A stretch of DNA of 64,000 nt from a candidate division KSB1 bacterium (GCA_024655945.1 JANLFK010000006.1:180426-244425), one strand, 5' to 3'. Positions 27,785 to 36,674 are shown, numbered from the stretch's first letter. Notes: generated by a model not told the origin, from the sequence alone. Numbers and translations: made by a program.

Positions 27785-28522
27785 GTGCTTCCGTGGCTGG
27801 GGTTATCGTTCTACAAGGTCCTCCATCAATACGAGCGGGGATACGAAGAGGCGTTGCACCACGTGCTGGCGGAAAGGGAGATGACCCAGGCAAAGGTCGT
27901 AGCCGGAGACCTGCCGTCCAGGGACGTGGAAGCGCTGGACACGCGGCTGAAGGACCTGGCCGGCGCTTACCGTGACTTCGCCGGGGAGCTGGCCACCTTC
28001 GATGCCCTTGCCCAGGGGGTGCGCGTCAACCTGCTCAACCTGCGGGAATGCTACGCCCGGTACAGCCTGCCCAAGGATGGTCCTCTGGCCGCATGGTTAG
28101 CCTCAGCCGAACGGGCGCTGGCCCAATTAGATGCGGACGCAGGCTTTTATGAAGCCCGTGTCCGCCAGGCACAAATGGCGCTGTCAGCGCTCCAGGTCCA
28201 GACCGAAATCGAACGGGCCCGTTTCCAGCAGGCCGAGGAGCGCCGCAGTGCCCGGCACAACCTGCTGCTCGCGTTCATTGCCGCGGTGCTCACCCTCGGG
28301 CAGGTGATGAGCGACGGAGTGGCCGCGCAGTTCTTGTCCTGGTCTTCCCACCTCGTGGGAAGGGGAGCGCCCGCCGTGTGGCCTCCCGTGGTCGTCTTCT
28401 TGACCAAACTCCTCCTCGTCTGGGCCGCGGGTCTGGCAGGCTTGGGCCTCTATGCTGTTGGTGCGCGGCTCCTGCGCAGGAAGGAAAGACCACAAAGGGC
28501 CGCCGACTCTCGCCAGCTTTGA
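27785..28522 (+). CDS. C-terminal coiled-coil and two-helix membrane segment
   Basis: Open frame of 245 codons from a GTG. It is open further back to about 27692, where the text DQIAFFYQDDDEAERRAATF still looks like the same protein. It contains a long helix-rich segment with EREMTQAKVVAGDL and LQVQTEIERARFQQAEERR, then two hydrophobic helices (NLLLAFIAAVLTLGQVMS and VVVFLTKLLLVWAAGLAGL). A membrane anchor in a CHAT cassette would place the complex at the inner membrane. Confidence 0.55.
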   Translation: MLPWLGLSFYKVLHQYERGYEEALHHVLAEREMTQAKVVAGDLPSRDVEALDTRLKDLAGAYRDFAGELATFDALAQGVRVNLLNLRECYARYSLPKDGPLAAWLASAERALAQLDADAGFYEARVRQAQMALSALQVQTEIERARFQQAEERRSARHNLLLAFIAAVLTLGQVMSDGVAAQFLSWSSHLVGRGAPAVWPPVVVFLTKLLLVWAAGLAGLGLYAVGARLLRRKERPQRAADSRQL

Positions 28523-28603
28523 CCCCTGCAGGCCCCCGTTTTGCAGCGCTGCGCCCTCGCGGCAGGAAGGATGCGGAGACGCCGGGCGCGGCCCCACGCC
28601 CCC

Positions 28604-29164
28604 TCACAGCAGCAGCCAGCGGGCCAGGATGAGCAGGGTAACAATGAGCAGGGCGCGGAGGGAGTTCCGCTCCGAACGCAGCGCCTTGCGTAGCACCGGG
28701 TGTGAAGGCTCGGTGTTGGAAAAGCCACGCAGCCGGGGCACACGGCGGCAGTACTCGGCGTACGTGCTGCCGAAACGCTCCGCTAAGAAACGCTCCTCTT
28801 CATGCACAATCGTGCCGTACTGCACCGCAAAGAACGCCAGCAGCACCAAGAGCAGCCACGGCATCCACGCCCAGCTCATGATGAGGACGCCGAGGCTGAG
28901 AAAGAAGTTGCCGATGTACAGCGGATTGCGCACATGGGCATAGGGGCCGTCGGTCACCAGGCGATCTGCCCCCACGCGGCCGGTGGTGCGGGTGGCGCTG
29001 CCTGCATAGAGGACACCCCATAGCCCCAGGCTCTCCCCGACCAGCGCCACAGCAAGCCCGAGCAGCACACTGGCCAGCGAGGGCTTTGCCAAGACCAACG
29101 CCACCACAAGCAGCGGCAGCGGGGTGTAGCTGCGGTACTTGAAGAACAGCCTGCCGATAGTCAT
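28604..29164 (-). CDS. ICMT/PEMT-family membrane methyltransferase
   Basis: A 186-residue membrane protein. The ATG at 29164 has GGAGAAAAAGAG upstream; the longer frame to 29233 lacks such a site. Five to six hydrophobic segments and the C-terminal signature VTDGPYAHVRNPLYIGNFF followed by HEEERFLAERFGSTYAEY are those of the isoprenylcysteine carboxyl methyltransferase / phospholipid methyltransferase superfamily. The methyl donor is S-adenosylmethionine. The acceptor in bacteria is mostly unknown. It is convergent to the CHAT cassette. Confidence 0.82.
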   Translation of the reverse strand: MTIGRLFFKYRSYTPLPLLVVALVLAKPSLASVLLGLAVALVGESLGLWGVLYAGSATRTTGRVGADRLVTDGPYAHVRNPLYIGNFFLSLGVLIMSWAWMPWLLLVLLAFFAVQYGTIVHEEERFLAERFGSTYAEYCRRVPRLRGFSNTEPSHPVLRKALRSERNSLRALLIVTLLILARWLLL

Positions 29165-29357
29165 CTCTTTTTCTCCGGATGGACCCTTGCGTTTGTTATG
29201 AGTACCGCAGCGCTCTAAGGTTGCGGACGGCAAACAAGAGTGTGCTGGCTTGCGGGCCGGGTGAGGCTCGGGACACTACTGCCTCCCTCCCGCCCCAGGC
29301 TCTTGCGCTTTGACGGGTAAGAACAGGTTGAGTCGGGCGAGGCGCCCGCACACGGAA

Positions 29358-29392
29358 CTGGGCTCATTTGCCCAGCCCTAGCCTTGGGCTGG
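29358..29392 (-). terminator. Two overlapping, mutually exclusive hairpins after the sorting-domain gene
   Basis: CTGGGC/GCCCAG (29358-29375, 6-base loop) and CCAGCCC/GGGCTGG (29372-29392, 7-base loop) share bases 29372-29375, so only one can form at a time. They lie about 60 bases downstream of the minus-strand gene ending at 29455 and may terminate it. The rest of the 290-base gap 29165-29454 shows nothing else. Confidence 0.4.
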
Positions 29393-29454
29393 CGCGGACA
29401 CACTGGCTACGTGGGCCTTGCCCCGGCGCAGGTACTGTTTGGGTCAGGTCGCTG

Positions 29455-31002
29455 CTACTGCAACCTCACCACCTTTTGCCTCACTGCAGACGTCTCTGTG
29501 CTCAAGCGCAACAGGTAGAGGCCACTGGGAGCAGCCACCCCTTCTGCAGTGCGCCCATCCCAGCGCACCTCGGTCCAGTCGCCTGAGCCCCTTCCTTGCC
29601 ACGCCACTGCCACCCGTCGCCCTGCCAGGTCGAACACCTCCAGGGTTGCTTCCGTCTCTGCCGGCACTTGCAGCGACACGGTCAGGCCTGCATTGAACGG
29701 GTTCGGGTAGGCAAAGCCTAACGCCAGCGAATGAGGCAGCGACGAGCGACGATCCGGCTCCACCGAGGTGGTCGCCCAGCGAGCAGTTGCATACCAGACC
29801 ACCTCTCGCCCTGAGGGATACACCGCCGAATATGACAGGTGCACCACGTCGCTGACCGGGTCGATCCTGCCTCGAGGAGTCGAGATGTCCCATGCACTAT
29901 CCGGGGCAAAAACGAATGGGTCAGACCACGAGTGGCCGTCAAATACGCTATACTGGCACCTCATTCCGCCTTGCTGGAAGAAGTTCCCTTCGTGCCAAAA
30001 CACCAGCAGAAAAGAACGGCTCCCAGTGACCACCTCTGGCTCCAGGATTATCTCCGACGGTTGCGCGGTAGCAAGCGTGACCGTAGGACCCCATGTGCTC
30101 CCGTCCTTGCTGGTGGCGGCGACCAAACAATCGGCAAAGAGCGGATGCCTGGAACTCTCCAGCCACACCAGGACCCGCAGACTGCCCAGCAGGGCCACTT
30201 TCGGCTTGTACACTCGCGGACGGAACTCCGGCACCTTCTGCATGACCCAGGTGCGACCTTCATCACTGGAGACCAGATAGCCAAGGCTCGTCCCCGTCTG
30301 ACCAGGCAGGTGCACGGTCTGCTTCCCCTCGCAGGCCATGCCGCCCGTGTCCTCCCAGTACCAGGCCCACCGGAAGGGGAGGGAGACAAACGGGCCTCCC
30401 TCCTCCTTCCTGAAGATGCGGAAACCCCAGTTGTAGCCCAACCTATCCTCAAATGCAGCAACGTAGAGGGCCCGCGAAGACCACGCTACCGCCAACGGAA
30501 CCCCGCCAGCGCTGTCCAGAAGCGTGCTGACGACCGGCGTGCTGCAAGGAAGGCACACAGTGGCCTTGAGAGGAAAATTGCCTTGTGGTGCCTCCTCCCG
30601 CCAAAGCACCACAACCTCCCCTCCAGCAACCCCAAGGCGGTGCTTGTCGACGTTCGACGCACAGCTTGTCACTCGGCAAGGATCCGACCAGCCACCCTGA
30701 GTCCTCGTCCTATAGACAAGGGCCCAACTCGGCGACTGCTCCTGACCATTGCACCGCTCCAGAAAGGAGGCAAACAGTCGCCCGGATCTATCCCACGCAA
30801 GGTCAGTCTCTCTGTACTTACCCCCTCCGGACACGACCTCCAGCCCTTCCACCACAAGCGCCTTTTGGCCCACGCCTGCTTGCCAGCGACCGTACCGCTC
30901 TTCCAGGGTTGTCGTGGGCAAGGAGAGCAGGCACCAAGCGCCGATCATAACGGGGACTACGAGCAAACCTGTCGGCCACCCCAGTGGTATTGAGGCCTTC
31001 AC
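29455..31002 (-). CDS. Secreted sialidase-like beta-propeller protein with T9SS-type sorting domain
   Basis: A 515-residue protein with an N-terminal hydrophobic leader (LLVVPVMIGAWCLLSLP). The middle (about 60-410) has repeated SxDxGxTW-type Asp-box elements (YLVSSDEGRTWVMQ, AATSKDGSTWGP) and many WxDP turns, pointing to a sialidase-like beta-propeller, though catalytic Arg triad residues are not evident. The C-terminal 85 residues are a type IX secretion/FlgD-like sorting domain: FAYPNPFNAGLTVSLQVP, LEVFDLAGRRV, and SGLYLLRLST. It should be exported to the cell surface. The function is unknown. It shares a transcription unit with the small secreted protein upstream. Confidence 0.75.
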   Translation of the reverse strand: MKASIPLGWPTGLLVVPVMIGAWCLLSLPTTTLEERYGRWQAGVGQKALVVEGLEVVSGGGKYRETDLAWDRSGRLFASFLERCNGQEQSPSWALVYRTRTQGGWSDPCRVTSCASNVDKHRLGVAGGEVVVLWREEAPQGNFPLKATVCLPCSTPVVSTLLDSAGGVPLAVAWSSRALYVAAFEDRLGYNWGFRIFRKEEGGPFVSLPFRWAWYWEDTGGMACEGKQTVHLPGQTGTSLGYLVSSDEGRTWVMQKVPEFRPRVYKPKVALLGSLRVLVWLESSRHPLFADCLVAATSKDGSTWGPTVTLATAQPSEIILEPEVVTGSRSFLLVFWHEGNFFQQGGMRCQYSVFDGHSWSDPFVFAPDSAWDISTPRGRIDPVSDVVHLSYSAVYPSGREVVWYATARWATTSVEPDRRSSLPHSLALGFAYPNPFNAGLTVSLQVPAETEATLEVFDLAGRRVAVAWQGRGSGDWTEVRWDGRTAEGVAAPSGLYLLRLSTETSAVRQKVVRLQ

Positions 31003-31044
31003 CGCTCAGACCCTCCAGCGCTTTGCGCCCCCGGTGAGCATTGT

Positions 31045-31467
31045 TCACTGCCCCTTCACAGCAATGCAGGCCCGGGTACGTGGCTTCCAGACGTGCCGCT
31101 CGTCCACCACGAAGTTGTGCTCGCTGGTGTAGCACACCTCCTGCCAGGGTGGACACCAGTTGTAGGCGATATAGGTATATGCCAGGGAAGCGTTCTTCTT
31201 GTAGTCCTTCTGTCTCAGCCTAAACCAATCGATGCTCAGCTCCGAGCTAAGCCCTATCTCCGCGATTGCCGTCTCAGCCTCTGACAGGCCCCAGCCGCTC
31301 ATGTACCAGAACTTGCCAGTCCACACCGGGTCGTTCACGTGCGAAACCGCCTGGCACCACACGCCCCCCACCTCTCGCTCCTGCCTGTCCTCCGCATCGG
31401 CCAGGAGCATAGCCGCCGGCACCAGCAGAAGCAGTGTCAGCCACCCCTTCTTGAACCAAGCTCGCAC
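31045..31467 (-). CDS. Small secreted Cys/Trp-rich protein, unknown function
   Basis: About 140 residues from a GTG at 31467, which starts a clean signal peptide (FKKGWLTLLLLVPAAMLL). A longer frame to a TTG at 31527 is possible but adds a charged lead that does not fit a signal peptide. The mature protein has five Cys-containing segments (GVWCQAVSH, YNWCPPWQEVC, RACIA) and aromatic motifs (TGKFWYMSGWGLSE, IDWFRLRQKDYKK). No family is recognised. It is the first gene after the promoter at 31550 and precedes the sorting-domain protein by 42 bases. Confidence 0.5.
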   Translation of the reverse strand: MRAWFKKGWLTLLLLVPAAMLLADAEDRQEREVGGVWCQAVSHVNDPVWTGKFWYMSGWGLSEAETAIAEIGLSSELSIDWFRLRQKDYKKNASLAYTYIAYNWCPPWQEVCYTSEHNFVVDERHVWKPRTRACIAVKGQ

Positions 31468-31549
31468 TCTGTCCCTGGCTTCATCCTCCCTAAACGACAA
31501 CGGTCTACTCCCCACCTCCCACCCCAAACAACCCCGTTATTTCGCCATT

Positions 31550-31578
31550 CTAATATAAAAAAAAGCGGGCGTTGTCAA
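31550..31578 (-). promoter_or_regulatory. Promoter upstream of the small secreted protein
   Basis: Minus strand -35 TTGACA (31573-31578) and an AT-rich -10 region. With TATTAG (31550-31555) the spacer is 17; with the better box TATATT (31552-31557) it is 15. The two choices cannot be separated by eye. Confidence 0.55.
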
Positions 31579-31668
31579 GAGGGAATTTTCAAGTGCCGAC
31601 CATCATCGAGCCGACCGCCAATAGGACAGGGTGGTTGCCTTCCACAACCTGCCATCGAACAGGCGCAC

Positions 31669-31953
31669 TCAACCACCTCGCAGGTGCCTTTCCACCGCCG
31701 CCCGCAGCTCCGGTTCAGGAGGGATGACGCTCACAAACTCGGGCACCCCGTTGATGAGCATCGAGGGCAATTTGCTCACCCCGAGCTTCTTCACTCTCTC
31801 CAGCCCCTCCCGCGTCTTGATCAGCGTCTCCCGCCACTCAATTTGCCCAGGGAAAAGGGGTACGATCTTCTTCACCGCCTCCACCATGTAGTAGCAGGGG
31901 CTACATGCCCTTGAGTCGAGGGTGACAATCTCGATAAAGACCTTCGCGGCCAT
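31669..31953 (-). CDS. Thioredoxin-fold protein with CSPC motif
   Basis: A 94-residue thioredoxin-like protein: strand VFIEIVTLDS, redox site ACSPCYYM, the cis-Pro strand KLPSMLINGVPEFVS. It is closely similar to the first thioredoxin domain of the fused protein encoded at 38801-40420 (VIVDIITLDSEACAPCQYMVEA). It directly follows a free UroD-family gene (12 bases), reproducing as two genes what the other locus has as one. It is probably the last gene of the long operon and may reduce or transfer a thiol or metal for the UroD partner. Confidence 0.85.
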   Translation of the reverse strand: MAAKVFIEIVTLDSRACSPCYYMVEAVKKIVPLFPGQIEWRETLIKTREGLERVKKLGVSKLPSMLINGVPEFVSVIPPEPELRAAVERHLRGG

Positions 31954-31965
31954 TGCTTGCTCCCT

Positions 31966-32970
31966 TCAAGGGCGAAAGTCGCGCACCGCGCGCGTGACCG
32001 CCTGCACGTTCGCCGGCGGAGTAGCAAAGGGCAGATCGCAGCCCGGGCACAGGAAAAACCCCTGCCCGCCGGCCACCCGCATGCAGCGCACCGCCTCGCG
32101 ATAGTTGTCCTCCGGGCTGCCAAAGAGCATGACCGTGGCCAGCGGCAGGTTGCCGGCAAAAGCCACGCCATGCTCCTCCGCCACCTGACGCGCATAGGCC
32201 AGCTCGACGTTCTCGTCCACCCCGAAGAAGTGAGCACCCACCTTTCCCATCTCCACGACGTTGCGCGTGGCATCGCCACAGGCGAAGAAACCCGACTTGC
32301 GCCCATGCCGGTGGATGACCTCCAAGGCCGGCTGGTGGAAGGGCGTCACGAACTGCCGGAAGTGCTGCGCAGAAATCTGCGACGTTAGCGAATCCACCAC
32401 AGTGATGACATGCACGCCGGTGTCGGCATAGAAGGCCGCAGTGCGGGCACACACCTGGCTGGCAAAGGAGAGCACACGTTTGGCATAGTCGGGGTTGTCA
32501 ATCATGTCGGTAAAGATGCGCACGCCCGCCAAATGCAGGGCAAGGGTGAACGGCCCGGTAATCAGCGCAAAGACGGCGGTGCTGTCGCCCAAGGCGGCGA
32601 CGAGGCGCCTGGCGGCCTCAAGGGCAAGGGGGTAGCGCCCCTGGTCCGGCTCCGGCAAGCGCAGCTCGGCCAGGTCGTGCTCCTCAAGCGGATGGCTGGC
32701 CACCGCCGGCGGGTTATCTTCGGCCCAGACCAACGCACAGCCCAGCGCCTCGGCCTCAAGCTGGGCGTCGAAGAGCGTGGGGAGGCCGTCGGGCTGGTAA
32801 AGCTCGTAGCCCTTGAGCACCCCTTCCACCAGGGTATCGACCTCGGTGAAAAGCCGCTGGGCGCTGACACCTAAGAGGTAGGCGGCATGCACCCCTACCC
32901 ACGGAACCCAGGGCACGCGGTCCACTTTGCGCCTTTCTATCGCCGCCAACACGCGTTCTTTTCCGGTCAT
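31966..32970 (-). CDS. Uroporphyrinogen decarboxylase-family methyltransferase (MtaA/MtbA-like)
   Basis: A 334-residue UroD-fold protein. The ATG at 32970 overlaps the upstream stop as ATGA and has GGAGGGACG before it. The fold begins with RVLAAIERRKVDRVPWVP and includes FALITGPFTLALHLAG and VVDSLTSQISAQHFRQFVTP. True porphyrinogen decarboxylases carry different Arg and Asp signatures, so a methyl-transfer role like methylcobamide:CoM methyltransferase is more likely. The zinc region reads FFACGDAT and CPGCDLPFATPPAN: two Cys but Phe where MtaA has the His of H-x-C. Its closest relative in the window is the UroD half of the 38801 gene. It pairs with the small thioredoxin gene. Confidence 0.8.
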   Translation of the reverse strand: MTGKERVLAAIERRKVDRVPWVPWVGVHAAYLLGVSAQRLFTEVDTLVEGVLKGYELYQPDGLPTLFDAQLEAEALGCALVWAEDNPPAVASHPLEEHDLAELRLPEPDQGRYPLALEAARRLVAALGDSTAVFALITGPFTLALHLAGVRIFTDMIDNPDYAKRVLSFASQVCARTAAFYADTGVHVITVVDSLTSQISAQHFRQFVTPFHQPALEVIHRHGRKSGFFACGDATRNVVEMGKVGAHFFGVDENVELAYARQVAEEHGVAFAGNLPLATVMLFGSPEDNYREAVRCMRVAGGQGFFLCPGCDLPFATPPANVQAVTRAVRDFRP

Positions 32971-35900
32971 CGTCCCTCCACTTTGGCGTCGACCCAACTT
33001 GCGCCCAACGGCGAGCCAGGAAGCCAGGCCGTAGTGCCCACCACCAGATCCAACTCCCGCACGCCGAAGATGGGCACCCGGACCGCCACCGGCTGAGAGC
33101 GGGCAGTCATCAGCTTGCTGACGAACAGCTCCTCCCCGTCGCCGTACATGGCAAACTGCACACGTTCCTGCTGCGCCCGGCCTTGCGCTGTTTGCAGGGA
33201 CGGCGGCAAGTCCACGCAAAGCCTTGCCGTGAAGTAACGCCATCTGCCGTCAAGACGAAAGCGAATGCGCGAATTGGGGTAGACGCCGATGCCTTTGGTT
33301 GCTCCTGCCGGGCCCTGGAGCGGCGTTCCCCAGAAGGTGCGATCACGCTCCGGGGCCCCAATCCATTGCTCCACGCCTTCAGGCACAAGGTCGCTTAGGC
33401 AGAAAGCGCCTCTGCATGTGTCTGGCTCCGTCTGCTCCGGGATGGTGCGGGGCACGATCCCCTCGCGCACGCGCTCGTCCGCTGGCCACTGATACTGTTT
33501 GTCAAGCTGCCAGTCCTGGTCAAAGAAGCCGCAGAGCAGCGCCGTGCCCTCCACGGTCATTGTGCCCTGGAGGGCGTGGCGTCCCACCGTCCTTGCATCG
33601 AACACCACATAGTCGAATTCCGTGCCGATGCGCTTGAGCAGCCCGGTCACGGCGCGCCAACTGACCCCGGCCAGCACAACCACGTACCGCCCCGGGTTGA
33701 GCGGGTTGGGATAGACCAAAGCGGCTCCAACATCTTCCCCGGAAAAGCGTCTTTCACCAACCTGCACGCCATTGCGCCGGAACTGAATGGGCAACTCGCC
33801 GTGGATTCGCTCCGTGAGCAAGTTGCAGTATGGTCCGCCGATGAGGATGAGGTGAAAGTTCCTGATATCCTCCACGGTGACCTGGCGGTCGGCCTTTACG
33901 CGGCAGGAGACATGCTGCCACCGCTGCCACTGCTCGGCAAAGGCCTCTGCCTCCCCTTTGGCCGCCGCATTCTCCTGGCGCCTGCCGACCGTACCATAGA
34001 CTAAAAGAAACCCGCCGTTGAAAGCATCCGAAATGGGGCCGGCAAGGCCCGGGCGCTTGCCTGCGGCACACCCTTCCTCCGAGGAGCACCGCAGCCACTG
34101 CCCGTCTTCTGCCCTCCGGAAACAGAGGAGTCCCCTAGGGGGAATCTCTCCGCTGTCGCAGACGTCGCCATCCACCGCGACCTGGATCGGCAGGTCCGGC
34201 TCACAGTGCACTCGCGGCACCTCCAGGCGAAAGCGACTGACGTTGTGCGTGCGCACGGTGATGCGGTTCTGTTCTGCAATCTCGGCCTCGATGGTGGCGA
34301 AATCCAACAGATGCTCAAAGCGCTCGATGCGCACCCAGTAAGCTCCGGGATGGTTGAGGTCGGCAGTCTTGTAGATGACCTGGCGCGGCCAGCGAGGGCG
34401 GGTCTGCTCCGCAAGCCAGTCGTACCTGCCCTTCTCCATCTGCGCAGGGAAGCCGCCGTGCGCAGCCTCGGGGTACTCGGTGTAGACGAGCGGGTAGCCA
34501 AGTTGGCGGAACCGGGCAGCCATCCTCCGGCTCTGCTCGACCGGGACGATGTCGTCCTTGGCGCCGTGCACGCATCTCGCCGCTAAATTGCGGGCGTTTT
34601 CTGCGTAAGAGAGCGGGCTGTTTCTCGCCAGCAGGTAGCGCTGCAGCGGGGAGGCGGAGGCGCTGTCGACCCCCAGCCAGAAGCCATAATCCGTCGGGCC
34701 CATCACCGGCGCAATGGCAGCGAAGAGGTCAGGATGGCGAAGCCCCAGGTACCAAGCCCCGCCACCGCCCATGGAGCCGCCGGTCAGGTAGACGCGGTCC
34801 GGATCGATGACGTAGAGGCGCTGCACCTCGGCCAGCACGCTCAGCACGTCCTGCTCGCCGATGTCCTGATACATGGTGTTGCCGCGACCAAAAGGGTTGA
34901 CCACAATGAAGCGTCCGCCTTGGGTGGCTTCCGGAATGAAGCCCGGGAGAAACGGGTTGTCCCGCCAGTCAGCGAAGCTGGGGTCGTACCCGTGCAGGTT
35001 GACCACTAGGGGAAAAGGCCTCTCTCCGCTGTAGCTATCCGGCACATGAAGAGCATAACCCTGCAGGCTGCCGTCAATCTCGGAATAGTACCCGCGCAGG
35101 AAGGTGCCGGTGGCGTTGCGCCACGGATTCCGCCCCGCTTGCAGGGCGGCAAGTGCTGCCTCCGCCTGGGCAAGAGCTGCGGCTGTCTCTGCCTGCCGTC
35201 TGCGCAGCCCACCCGGCACATGCGCCTGCTGGAGGGCACGCTCCACCGGCAGGAGCGCGGCCTCCACGTTGGCCCAGTCGTTCTGGTGCACCACCTCCGA
35301 GGTTCGTCGCCCCTCTGCGACCCGCCGCTTGACCGCAGCAACCTCCTCTTGCAGCGCCCGAAAAGCACTGCACGCGACTTCAAACTGAGCTGTTGTCTCC
35401 TTCCCCCCACCAGAGAGCACAGCCCTGTAAGCACCGTCTGCTATCTTGGTCGGCTCAAAATCCAGCGAAGCGTGGGCAAAGAGCTGCGCGCCCAAAGTCA
35501 CGGGGCAGCCAGCCCTCCAAACGACCTGCCCGCTGCTGTCCTGGAAGGTCAGGCGCAGAGAATCGCACTTAGGGCCACCAAGCGCGGGCGTGAGCAGCCA
35601 GCACCGCACCTGTCCCGGCTCGGCAGCTGCGTACACGGCGCGGTCTGTCTTTACGATCAGCCCGGACTCTTGCTCTGGCGGGGCCTCTTTGAGCAGCCCG
35701 TCATGCGCAAGAGCGCTCCAGGCGGCGACGACATTGGCACGCACCACCTCTTGGCCAGGCGCCAGTTTGTAGCCCTTTGCCAGCCACCGCAAGGCGTCGG
35801 CAAAGTGGCCCTTTTCCGCGGCGACCAGCCCGAGATTGTTGTACAAGGCCCAGGAGACCTGGCCGCGCGCCAGCAGGCCCTGCAACCCCTGTTCGGCCGC

Positions 35901-36662
35901 CCACACCCTTCCGTGAGCAAAGTGCCGGTGCGCCCTACCTGCGCCCTTCAACTTGGCCCAGCGCCAAACTGGACTGGCTGCCACGCTCGCGCGCACGCAA
36001 AAGTCATCGACTGCGGTGTGCGCTCCACCTTGTCGCACCATGTTCAACGCCAGGCTGAGCTGCGCAGGCGGCAGCGGCACTTCATCCCTCGCCACCACAT
36101 CGTACAGTGGCGGCTCGTCCTTGTGGGCCCCTTGCCATAGCTTGGCGCGCAACAGGAGAGGCCTGTCCCCCCGCACGTCGAACCTCACCCACTGCCACTG
36201 ACCGAACTTCGCTGCCCCGGGGGACGAGGCAGCAAGCACCTCAGGCATTTGCCCTATCTTCGCCTTGGCGATGCGCACCACGCCACTGCCGTCCACCTCG
36301 AACTTGTAGCAGTCCCAGCCGTGCTGGCGCACGTTGAGGCTGAAGAGATAGTAGGCACCTGCCACCGGCCGATAGTGGAAGACCACGCTGTAGTCGCGAT
36401 TCACCAGGGCCTGGGCAAAGCGAGGTGCTGCCGCGTAGATGGTCTGCTCAGGGGTCTTGTCGTCCAGGGAGACGAAGGTGCCGTCCTTCACCTGCCAGGC
36501 GCCAAATCCCCACACGCGCATGTCCTGCCACTTGTCCGAGGGGCGAGAGAAATCATCCCAGAACAAGTCGCCGTGCAGGCCAGGAGCGTCAGATCTTGCC
36601 ATTTGGGCAGCGCAAGCTAAGGCACCGAAAAGCGCTGCAGATGTCAGCCAGGTCAGGTTCAC
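32967..36662 (-). CDS. Large secreted modular esterase (LamG-like, TPR, alpha/beta-hydrolase, NPCBM)
   Basis: A 1231-residue secreted protein with a signal peptide (LTSAALFGALACAAQMARS). In order: a concanavalin-like/3-keto-disaccharide-hydrolase-type domain (about 30-230, FWDDFSRPSDKWQDMRVW, VVFHYRPVAGAYYLFSL); a TPR-like stretch near 265-320; a beta domain; a helical linker; an alpha/beta-hydrolase of the poly-hydroxybutyrate-depolymerase/esterase type with the nucleophile elbow TGGSMGGGG near residue 630, the Asp in GAKDDIVP and the His in PEAAHGG; and an NPCBM carbohydrate-binding domain at about 1090-1225. It probably removes ester groups from a polysaccharide. It is translationally coupled to the downstream UroD gene. 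Confidence 0.8.
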   Translation of the reverse strand: MNLTWLTSAALFGALACAAQMARSDAPGLHGDLFWDDFSRPSDKWQDMRVWGFGAWQVKDGTFVSLDDKTPEQTIYAAAPRFAQALVNRDYSVVFHYRPVAGAYYLFSLNVRQHGWDCYKFEVDGSGVVRIAKAKIGQMPEVLAASSPGAAKFGQWQWVRFDVRGDRPLLLRAKLWQGAHKDEPPLYDVVARDEVPLPPAQLSLALNMVRQGGAHTAVDDFCVRASVAASPVWRWAKLKGAGRAHRHFAHGRVWAAEQGLQGLLARGQVSWALYNNLGLVAAEKGHFADALRWLAKGYKLAPGQEVVRANVVAAWSALAHDGLLKEAPPEQESGLIVKTDRAVYAAAEPGQVRCWLLTPALGGPKCDSLRLTFQDSSGQVVWRAGCPVTLGAQLFAHASLDFEPTKIADGAYRAVLSGGGKETTAQFEVACSAFRALQEEVAAVKRRVAEGRRTSEVVHQNDWANVEAALLPVERALQQAHVPGGLRRRQAETAAALAQAEAALAALQAGRNPWRNATGTFLRGYYSEIDGSLQGYALHVPDSYSGERPFPLVVNLHGYDPSFADWRDNPFLPGFIPEATQGGRFIVVNPFGRGNTMYQDIGEQDVLSVLAEVQRLYVIDPDRVYLTGGSMGGGGAWYLGLRHPDLFAAIAPVMGPTDYGFWLGVDSASASPLQRYLLARNSPLSYAENARNLAARCVHGAKDDIVPVEQSRRMAARFRQLGYPLVYTEYPEAAHGGFPAQMEKGRYDWLAEQTRPRWPRQVIYKTADLNHPGAYWVRIERFEHLLDFATIEAEIAEQNRITVRTHNVSRFRLEVPRVHCEPDLPIQVAVDGDVCDSGEIPPRGLLCFRRAEDGQWLRCSSEEGCAAGKRPGLAGPISDAFNGGFLLVYGTVGRRQENAAAKGEAEAFAEQWQRWQHVSCRVKADRQVTVEDIRNFHLILIGGPYCNLLTERIHGELPIQFRRNGVQVGERRFSGEDVGAALVYPNPLNPGRYVVVLAGVSWRAVTGLLKRIGTEFDYVVFDARTVGRHALQGTMTVEGTALLCGFFDQDWQLDKQYQWPADERVREGIVPRTIPEQTEPDTCRGAFCLSDLVPEGVEQWIGAPERDRTFWGTPLQGPAGATKGIGVYPNSRIRFRLDGRWRYFTARLCVDLPPSLQTAQGRAQQERVQFAMYGDGEELFVSKLMTARSQPVAVRVPIFGVRELDLVVGTTAWLPGSPLGASWVDAKVEGR

Positions 36663-36674
36663 TTTGCGCAGCCC

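Larger units (their letters stand above)
27239..28522 (+). pseudogene. Coiled-coil membrane protein of the CHAT cassette, with two frame breaks
   Basis: One protein of about 425 residues appears to be spread over three frame segments: 27239 to about 27330 (MLREASLYQYVFFCTQLEEP), about 27330-27690 (from LEETICSAVRHLYRWLDKEL to LAGRVTD), and about 27692-28522 (from GYRPGVADQIAFFYQDDDEA to the end). The shifts are +1 and -1, so the last part returns to the first frame. The N-terminal half is an alpha/beta domain. The C-terminal half is a long helical region followed by two hydrophobic helices (near residues 340-365 and 385-410), ending in RRKERPQ, a positive-inside tail. The layout recalls the core CATRA protein. 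Either a decayed gene or two errors in the assembly. Confidence 0.6.

Noticed and set aside
24000..28600. Transposon or phage origin of the CHAT cassette
   Set aside because: No transposase, integrase, tRNA or flanking direct repeats were seen. The REP-like palindrome lies inside the gene rather than at its ends.
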